Of a DNA stretch of 12,230 nt, positions 6,702-12,230 are shown piece by piece; within the stretch, counting starts at the first letter, position 1; the number at the start of each line of letters is the position of its first letter. Both the position numbers and the translations under genes were made by a program. The notes under the pieces were generated by a model. That model was not told where the DNA came from and made no database searches. It worked only from the letters and a program-made list of their open reading frames with translations. Source of the stretch: Pseudomonadota bacterium (GTDB lineage: Bacteria; Pseudomonadota; Alphaproteobacteria; UBA9655); the NCBI GenBank assembly GCA_021809225.1, contig JAKBAL010000019.1, positions 1 through 12,230 of the forward strand, in the 5' to 3' direction.

Positions 6702-7568
6702 CTAAGAGGGATCAACATTGTCATAATATTTTTTGTATGTCCGTTGATGCCATTCACGATGACACATTCCTGATGTAAATCTATCATTGTATTTAGTTAA
6801 CGTTGATTCCATCACATAGTCAGGAAGAGGATCCATAAAAAGAGCCAAACTATAACGTTCATATCCACCGATGGCTTTACGCACTTCGTGTTCCGTAGCT
6901 ATAACGGCACCATTGGTAATAAGCTCAGCCGTTTCACCAATTTGAAAGAGCAAAGCATCGTCAGGGGCAAAAACTTCTTCTCCACGGACAAAAAGCCCTG
7001 TTTTGGGGGGTGAGGGGACTTTTTGACCTTTATAAAAATAAACTCCAGGGCAAAGTCCAGTTAAAAAGCTATGATCACGGTGTTCGGCACACCATTCCAC
7101 AGCTTTTGGATCATGAATGGGTCCATAATAAAGCATCCGTGCTAAACTCGTCATGTCTTCAATATTAACTTCAAACAGGGATTTAATCTCTTTTCCCATC
7201 TGAAAGATAATATCGACTAATTTTAAGTAATGTTCTTTAAAATCAGGAACATCTTGAGAGGGCCAAAGATTAGGAGCGGTAGCATGGTCTTCTGGGTATT
7301 TGACATAATAAGACCCCTTATACGCATCGTTTACAGTATGATATTTTTCAATACCAAAAGACCACCCCCGGCTATAGAAATCATGAGGTGTGCATTGTGC
7401 TCGTCTCTCTTCTGCAAGGCTGATAAATTTTTGAGAAGACTCAATAAAATTTTCATAAGCTTTCACAAAACCAGGAACGCCCCGAATAGCAATAAAGCCC
7501 TTATCATGAAAACCTTGAATAATTTGGTTTTTGTGAGGAGAAAGTGAGATATAATCGAACACTTGCAT
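6702..7568 (-). CDS. 2-oxoglutarate/Fe(II)-dependent oxygenase, isopenicillin N synthase-like
   Basis: A 288-residue soluble non-heme iron oxygenase of the IPNS/plant-dioxygenase superfamily, which couples oxidation of a substrate to oxygen use, usually with 2-oxoglutarate. Residues 1-110 resemble the family's N-terminal domain (GFIAIRGVPGF, then a helix before the SRGWSFG stretch). The catalytic jelly roll carries the facial triad: His163-x-Asp165 in AEHRDHSFLTGL and distal His227 in ATEHEVRK. The cosubstrate motif RxS is Arg238-Tyr-Ser240 in GYERYSLALF. All key residues are present and the length is near normal for bacterial members. ATG 7566-7568 is preceded by an AAGGAAAAGGG purine stretch. 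The gene diverges from the flavin reductase gene across a 166-base gap. A decayed copy of its 3' end lies at 5471-5556. The substrate is unknown. Confidence 0.9.
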   Translation of the reverse strand: MQVFDYISLSPHKNQIIQGFHDKGFIAIRGVPGFVKAYENFIESSQKFISLAEERRAQCTPHDFYSRGWSFGIEKYHTVNDAYKGSYYVKYPEDHATAPNLWPSQDVPDFKEHYLKLVDIIFQMGKEIKSLFEVNIEDMTSLARMLYYGPIHDPKAVEWCAEHRDHSFLTGLCPGVYFYKGQKVPSPPKTGLFVRGEEVFAPDDALLFQIGETAELITNGAVIATEHEVRKAIGGYERYSLALFMDPLPDYVMESTLTKYNDRFTSGMCHREWHQRTYKKYYDNVDPS

Positions 7569-7590
7569 GCATAAACACCCTTTTCCTTAA

Positions 7591-7627
7591 GATTAATACA
7601 GATTACTGATAAAGATCTATCTTAATC
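7591..7627. promoter_or_regulatory. Inverted repeat in the divergent oxygenase/flavin reductase promoter region
   Basis: GATTAATA at 7591-7598 and TATCTTAATC at 7618-7627 form an interrupted inverted repeat (GATTAA...TTAATC core). It overlaps the candidate -10 box of the oxygenase promoter, the sort of place where a repressor could bind. No regulator gene is adjacent, and such AT-rich repeats can be chance. Confidence 0.25.
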
Positions 7628-7643
7628 AAGTTCCAAAAGTCAA
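7614..7643 (-). promoter_or_regulatory. Candidate sigma-70 promoter for the oxygenase gene
   Basis: On the minus strand TTGACT (complement of 7638-7643) lies 18 bases before TAGATC (complement of 7614-7619), about 45 bases before the oxygenase start. The -35 box is good and the -10 box is poor, so this is tentative. Confidence 0.27.
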
Positions 7644-7734
7644 TAGCATTGAACATTTCCTATAAACGTCAAAAAATTGAATCATTTTACATTTATTTGT
7701 TTTCATACTCCTCCTTTTCCCCTAAAAGAAAAGC

Positions 7735-8253
7735 ATGAATGTTACAGAAGCCCATTTTCGTAAAACTCTTGGTCTCTTTCCCACAGGGGTAACTGTTATT
7801 ACAACACCTTTAGGGCAAGAAAAAGACATCGCCATAACAATTAGCTCATTTACTTCCGTTTCCTTAAGCCCTCCTCAAATTTTGTTTTGCCTTTCCAAGT
7901 CCTCTAAAGCTTTGGCTTTTTTTAAGGCATCTCATTATTTTGCTGTTAACATTTTAAATGAGATTCAATCCCATCTTTCCGATGGGTTTGCTCAACGCAT
8001 TCCTATTGATTGGCAAGCCCTTAAAAGCCATCGTCATTCCCCAACAGGATGCTTATTAATAACTGAATCTTTAGGACATGTTATTTGTCAACGAGGAGCC
8101 GTCTATGAGGGAGGAGATCATGAAATCATCTTAGGACAGGTGATTGACCTTGTCGCCAACCCTCATCATCTTCCTTTAGTGAGGCAAAAAGGGCAGTATT
8201 TGACAACTCAGCCTCTTTGTTTTGAGGCTCATTCATCCTATACTTCAAAGTAG
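7735..8253 (+). CDS. Flavin reductase-domain protein (HpaC/NtaB-like, FMN-binding split barrel)
   Basis: A 172-residue cytoplasmic protein of the flavin reductase-like family, which reduces FMN or FAD with NAD(P)H to feed a two-component monooxygenase. Family features in order: FRKTLGLFPTGVTVITT at about 8-24, ISSFTSVSLSPPQILFCL at about 36-53, FAVNIL at about 69-74, and GGDHEIILGQV at about 126-136, whose GDH and following strand are the family signature. The length is normal. ATG 7735 begins MNVTEAHFRK, as in relatives; the ribosome binding site is weak (an A-rich AAAAGAAAAG). No flavin-dependent monooxygenase gene is in the window, and the divergent oxygenase uses iron rather than flavin, so the partner is unknown. 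It is followed 32 bases later by tldD and may share its transcript. Confidence 0.86.
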   Translation: MNVTEAHFRKTLGLFPTGVTVITTPLGQEKDIAITISSFTSVSLSPPQILFCLSKSSKALAFFKASHYFAVNILNEIQSHLSDGFAQRIPIDWQALKSHRHSPTGCLLITESLGHVICQRGAVYEGGDHEIILGQVIDLVANPHHLPLVRQKGQYLTTQPLCFEAHSSYTSK

Positions 8254-8272
8254 ATAATGTAAATTTTCTCTT

Positions 8273-8278
8273 ACGGAG
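8273..8278 (+). promoter_or_regulatory. Ribosome binding site deciding the tldD start
   Basis: ACGGAG lies 7 bases before ATG 8286. This favours that ATG over the in-frame TTG two codons upstream, which directly abuts the site. Confidence 0.55.
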
Positions 8279-8285
8279 CTTGCTC

Positions 8286-9716
8286 ATGGCAAAAAATTTA
8301 GTACAACGCCTTAATAATTTACAGCATAAAGCCGATTGGATTGGGATCAGGGAGGTTAAGGAAACAACACAGAACTCTATTGCTCGGAACGGGAAATTTG
8401 AAAACAACTCAATGATCTTTGATCATGGTTTGATGGTTGAGGTTTTGGTTGATGGACAATTTGCTTACTGTGCAACAGATAACCTAAGTGATCATGCTTT
8501 ACAAGTTGCCTGTGATCGAGCGACTCAGCTGGCAAAACATGTGGCTTCATGGAAAATTTTTCCTTTTAATGCTCACCACCGTCCGGTAGCTTCTGGACAA
8601 TATCATTCTTTTACACAGCACTCCTTTAACAAAACCAATGCTGGTGAAATTATGGGAATACTGGTTGATGCTACTCAAAAAATGAAAGTATCCGATAAGA
8701 TCGTCAACAGGATGGCTCAGGCCTTATTAATTGATCAAAACATAACTTTAGTGAGCAGCGCCGGTTCTGAAATCCATCAGCATATTTCATCAGTGGCTTC
8801 ATACTTATCGACAACAGCCCAAGAAGGAACAGAAATACAAACACGCACGACAGGTCTTTCTTGTCACCAAGGAGGAATTGAACTTTTAAATCGAGAGCTA
8901 TTGGAGCGTGAAGCGGAAAGAATCGCCAAAGAAGCTCTTGAGTTGCTAAGAGCTGAACCTTGCCCAACAGGTACCTATGATTTGGTGTTGGCTCCCGATC
9001 AGCTTTACATGCAGTTGCATGAATCAATAGGGCATCCTTTAGAGCTTGATCGTATCTTAGGGGACGAACGTAACTATGCTGGGTGGAGTTTTGTTCAGCT
9101 TTCTGACTTTGGTCAACTTCAGTATGGTTCTCCTTTACTCAATGTTGCTTTCGACCCCACTGTTGTAGGTGAATATGCCTCTTATGGTTTTGATGATACA
9201 GGCCTCGCAGCTACTCCCCAATACCTTATAAAAGATGGTGTTCTTTTGCGGGGCATTGGCGGAATAGACAGTCAAAAACGATCGGGTGTCCCTGGAGTTG
9301 CCTCTACGCGTGCGAGCTCTTGGAATAGACCTCCCATTGACCGCATGGCAAATATTAATATTGAACCAGGACACACCTCTTTTGATAAGATGATCGCTGA
9401 CGTAGAGTGCGGTATTTATATGACTACAAATTCCTCATGGTCCATTGACGATTATCGGCGCAAATTTCAGTTTGGGTGTGAGTATGCAAAACTAATTGAA
9501 AATGGCAAGCTCACAAAAACTCTTAGAAATCCAAATTATCGAGGTGTCACTTCTACTTTTTGGAACAATTTAAAAATGGTTGGTGATTCTTCAACCTTCG
9601 AAATTTGGGGGTCTCCTTATTGTGGCAAAGGTGAACCTAACCAAGCCATCCGTGTAGGACATGCTGTGCCTGTCTGCTTATTTGAAAATATTGATGTGTT
9701 TGGAGGGGCTTCATGA
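8286..9716 (+). CDS. tldD: TldD-family metallopeptidase subunit
   Basis: Catalytic subunit of the TldD/TldE heterodimeric zinc protease, a cytoplasmic enzyme that degrades unfolded peptides and, in some bacteria, matures ribosomally made peptides such as microcin B17 or processes CcdA. It has 476 residues, the usual size. The zinc site is intact: HESIGH gives His245, Glu246 and His249, and Cys446 in SPYCGKGEPNQ matches the third ligand near the C terminus of TldD proteins. The segment after the motif (PLELDRILGDERNYAGWSF) and the ending VGHAVPVCLFENIDVFGG are family-like, so its TGA is a genuine stop. The stop overlaps the tldE start as ATGA, so the two are translationally coupled. It follows the flavin reductase gene by 32 bases. 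It differs from the classical HEAVGHGLEGD form of E. coli TldD, suggesting another subfamily. Confidence 0.9.
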   Translation: MAKNLVQRLNNLQHKADWIGIREVKETTQNSIARNGKFENNSMIFDHGLMVEVLVDGQFAYCATDNLSDHALQVACDRATQLAKHVASWKIFPFNAHHRPVASGQYHSFTQHSFNKTNAGEIMGILVDATQKMKVSDKIVNRMAQALLIDQNITLVSSAGSEIHQHISSVASYLSTTAQEGTEIQTRTTGLSCHQGGIELLNRELLEREAERIAKEALELLRAEPCPTGTYDLVLAPDQLYMQLHESIGHPLELDRILGDERNYAGWSFVQLSDFGQLQYGSPLLNVAFDPTVVGEYASYGFDDTGLAATPQYLIKDGVLLRGIGGIDSQKRSGVPGVASTRASSWNRPPIDRMANINIEPGHTSFDKMIADVECGIYMTTNSSWSIDDYRRKFQFGCEYAKLIENGKLTKTLRNPNYRGVTSTFWNNLKMVGDSSTFEIWGSPYCGKGEPNQAIRVGHAVPVCLFENIDVFGGAS

Positions 9717-11059
9717 AGAACGACACAAGACACACCCAAAAACAAGATCTCAAAGCTCTGAGTACTTACCTCTTTCAAGAGTTAAAGGCTGACGAACAGA
9801 TGACCTTATCTTATTCAGGAGAAGAAACGCTGTTTATCCGCGTAAGCCAAGCGAAAGTGAAGCAAGCTTCTGAGGTTAGCCAAGCGTACCTAACCATGAA
9901 CTTGATCTCCCATCATCGACGAACAGAGATTACGTTTTCACTGAAGGGTGAGCGAGAAGAAAATTTAAAATACGCTCTTCAAATGTTGCAACAGTGCCGT
10001 CAGAATTGTGAAACGTTACCTGAAGACCCCTATCTTGTCCTTCCAGAAGTTGGAGCCAGCAGCGAAGAAGATTTTAAGGGAAAGCTCCCTGAAGTTGAAA
10101 AATTAGCAGAAACTCTGCTTAAACCGGCTAAATCTATCGATCTCGCAGGGTTGTTTGCGTCGGGCCTTTTGATGCGAGCCTCGATGAATTCAAAAGGTCA
10201 GTTTCATTGGTTTTCAACCGAGAATTTTTATTTTGACTATTCTCTTTACACTTCAGCCCAAAAAGCAATCAAAGCTATTTATGCAGGAAATACTTGGCAA
10301 GAGTCAGCCTATATCTCCAATCTTAACCAAGCTAAGAACCAACTCGCTCTCTTTGATAGAGCGTCTCGGAAGCTTTTGCCGGGTAAATATCGTGTTTATT
10401 TTGCGCCTGCGGCTGTAGCAGAATTTGTAAAAATCCTCTCCTGGTCAGGAATAAGTGGGGGGGCTATTATGCAAGATCGGTCTGCCTTCAAAAAGTTATA
10501 TGAAGGACAAACTCATTTATCTCCCCTTTTGTCCGTGGACGAGGATTTTACCCAAGGATTCGTTCCTCGTTTTAATGAGTTTGGCGATGTTTCAGCTTTA
10601 AAAATTCCTTTAATTACGAATGGAAAATTGACCTCGCCTCTTATTAACCGTCGAACAGCCCAAGAATACGGTCTTCAGTCCAATGCCGCGAATGGGGGAG
10701 AAAGTTTACGTTCACCTTATATTCATCCGGGAAGCTTGCAGGAAGATCACATTTTGCAAAATCTTGGAACTGGCCTCTATATTTCAAACCTCCATTATTT
10801 AAATTGGAGCGATCTTCAGCAGGGGCGTATCACAGGAATGACACGCTATGGCTGTTTTTGGGTTGAAAATGGAGAGATTGTGAGCCCCATTGATGATATG
10901 AGATTTGATGAAACGTTGTATCACTTTTGGGGAGAAGCCCTTGAAGCTTTAAGTGAACGTACTGAGCTTATCCCTGATGTGTGCTCCTATGGAGAACGCA
11001 CCTTAGGAGGAGTTTCTGTGCCTGGTATGATGGTCAATGATTTTAGCTTTACGCTATAA
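9713..11059 (+). CDS. tldE: TldE/PmbA-family partner subunit
   Basis: Non-catalytic partner of TldD, 448 residues, required for the heterodimeric protease. It has the TldE/PmbA domain order: an N-terminal region with ADEQMTLSYSGEETLFIRVS, a middle part with LAGLFASGLLMRASMNSKGQ, and a C-terminal barrel with YRVYFAPAAVAEFVKIL, ISGGAIMQDRSAF, PLITNGKLTSPLINRRTAQ and GGVSVPGMMVNDFSFTL. There is no HExxxH motif, as expected for the TldE side. ATG 9713 overlaps the tldD stop (ATGA) and is served by a strong GGAGG site at 9702-9706 inside tldD. Its TAA lies only 7 bases from the stop of the convergent threonine dehydratase gene, with no obvious terminator between them. I see no candidate peptide substrate gene nearby. 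Confidence 0.87.
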   Translation: MKNDTRHTQKQDLKALSTYLFQELKADEQMTLSYSGEETLFIRVSQAKVKQASEVSQAYLTMNLISHHRRTEITFSLKGEREENLKYALQMLQQCRQNCETLPEDPYLVLPEVGASSEEDFKGKLPEVEKLAETLLKPAKSIDLAGLFASGLLMRASMNSKGQFHWFSTENFYFDYSLYTSAQKAIKAIYAGNTWQESAYISNLNQAKNQLALFDRASRKLLPGKYRVYFAPAAVAEFVKILSWSGISGGAIMQDRSAFKKLYEGQTHLSPLLSVDEDFTQGFVPRFNEFGDVSALKIPLITNGKLTSPLINRRTAQEYGLQSNAANGGESLRSPYIHPGSLQEDHILQNLGTGLYISNLHYLNWSDLQQGRITGMTRYGCFWVENGEIVSPIDDMRFDETLYHFWGEALEALSERTELIPDVCSYGERTLGGVSVPGMMVNDFSFTL

Positions 11060-11066
11060 ACCGTTC

Positions 11067-12230
11067 TTAGCCATCGATGGATTGTTCTCGTAGAGTGGTG
11101 ACCGAAAATCCTGCAGCCTTTATATCGTTGATGATGGTTTTACTGTGTTCTTCCCCACGAGTTTCCACTATAATATCAAGTTCTGCCTTTTTAATAGGAA
11201 TTTCATAAAAAAGGCGCCGGTGCTTAACTTCAAGAATATTACCTTGATGTTTTGCAATAATTGTGACGACACGTGCTAAAGTTCCCGGAACATCTGGAAC
11301 GTCAATTCGTAAAAAAGTAAAGCGTCCGTCATGAATTTGACCTCGCATGATAATTGAAGAAATCAAACGCGCATCAATATTGCCACCACTCACGACAATT
11401 CCAACATTTTTATGTTTAAAAAGCGATGGGACATGCAAAAGTCCGGCAAGACCTGCAGCCCCTGCTCCTTCAACAACCATATTGAGTTTACGGACAAATA
11501 AATCAACTCCACGTTCAATTTCTGCTTCTGTGACAACAAGAATATCTTCAAGGCGATCTTTTAAGAGGGCCTGAGGAAGCACTCCAGAGTGATTTACCGC
11601 TATCCCTTCCGCAAGTGTACCACCTGCCTTTTTTATCTCATTCCTGTGATAAAGGGCATGGGCCATTGAGGCGTATCCTTCCACTTCCACTCCATAAATT
11701 TTTAGAGAGGGTTTTAGAGTTTTGGCAGCAACAGCAATGCCTGCACATAACCCACCCCCACCAATAGGAATCAGCAAAATCTCTAATTCAGGATGAACGG
11801 CTAGCATTTCTAATCCGATGGTTCCTTGGCCTGCAATCACGTAAGGATCATCATAAGGATGGATAAAAGTAAGGTTTTCTTGAGTTGTAATCTCCTCTGC
11901 TACATTTTGTGACTCATCAAGCGTTTGACCTGCAAGAATAACACGTGCCCCTCACTTTTCCGTATTTCCCACTTTGGTAGGAGGAGTAAAAAGAGGCATC
12001 ACAATTGTTGCTGGAATCTGCAGTTTTTGCGCATGATAAGCGACGGCTTGTCCATGGTTACCGGCAGAAACAGCAATAACTCCCTTTTGTAAATCCAGAT
12101 TCGGAATATTCTTGAGCTTGACGTAGGCGCCTCGTTCTTTAAATGAACTTGTTTCTTGAAAATTTTCCATCTTTAAGAAAATATGTGAGTCAAACATTCT
12201 CGAAAGATAAGGAGAATAAAGTGTAGGTGT
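11067..12230 (-). pseudogene. ilvA: Threonine dehydratase (short form with C-terminal ACT domain), one in-frame TGA, 5' end outside the window
   Basis: PLP-dependent threonine ammonia-lyase converting threonine to 2-oxobutanoate (isoleucine synthesis or threonine breakdown). The frame is open from the window edge: the first visible residues read TPTLYSPYLSRMFDS, as in the family, so the true start lies beyond 12230. The PLP lysine is in SSFKERGAY (codon at 12138-12140), followed by SAGNHGQAVAYHA and the phosphate-binding loop PIGGGGLCAG. A C-terminal ACT domain (FLRIDVPDVPGTLARVV onward) matches the single-ACT form. At 11952-11954 (complement) a TGA interrupts NTEK-stop-GARVILAG; the flanks stay in the same frame and 294 codons follow. 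In relatives this position is often aromatic. A nonsense mutation would remove most of the enzyme. Error or UGA readthrough are alternatives. Confidence 0.85.

Noticed and set aside
6565..6705. Plus-strand open frame of about 46 codons ending at the oxygenase 3' end
   Set aside because: No start codon, no ribosome binding site and no recognisable similarity; its length can occur by chance.
11060..11066. Bidirectional terminator between tldE and the threonine dehydratase gene
   Set aside because: The convergent stops are only 7 bases apart and no stem-loop with a T tract is visible there or just inside either gene.
5782..12230. Genome-wide UGA=Trp reassignment
   Set aside because: TGA closes cyaY, tldD and the small membrane protein at fitting points, Trp is TGG in all intact genes, and no TGA interrupts the other long genes.

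Overview
This is an AT-rich chromosomal window with closely packed housekeeping genes and one gene-poor, decaying stretch in the middle. Gene content (class I PHA synthase, MHS-family symporter, frataxin/CyaY, cytochrome b561, short threonine dehydratase with an ACT domain, TldD/TldE) points to a proteobacterium. An AT-rich alphaproteobacterium, possibly a host-associated lineage such as Holosporales, seems most likely. That placement is inference from gene content and composition; no rRNA or other marker gene is present.

Left part (1-5282). The window opens inside a PHA synthase gene (C-terminal part only), followed by a complete MFS metabolite:H+ symporter. A small frataxin homologue (cyaY) overlaps the start of an ABC exporter half-transporter by 11 bases. 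A cytochrome b561 gene comes next and converges, with a 10-base overlap, on a small unrecognised glycine-rich membrane protein on the minus strand.

Middle part (5283-6701). Here coding is sparse. There is a short REP-like hairpin, a roughly 90-base decayed copy of the 3' end of the oxygenase gene that lies 1.3 kb away, a gene for a secreted protein interrupted by one in-frame TGA, and an imperfect hairpin behind it. This is the most unusual part of the window.

Right part (6702-12230). An isopenicillin-N-synthase-like 2-oxoglutarate/Fe(II) oxygenase (minus) diverges from a flavin reductase-domain protein (plus). The latter is followed by a tightly coupled tldD-tldE metallopeptidase pair (ATGA overlap). 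That group converges on a threonine dehydratase gene (minus) whose frame is intact except for one in-frame TGA; its 5' end lies beyond the window.

Two otherwise open frames are each broken by a single TGA. TGA also serves as a normal terminator for cyaY, tldD and the small membrane protein, and all tryptophans in the intact genes are TGG. A genome-wide code change is therefore not supported. Recent nonsense mutation, sequence error or local UGA readthrough remain possible. I do not see a clearly new multi-gene system. The best leads are the duplicated oxygenase remnant, the orphan secreted protein and the two TGA interruptions.
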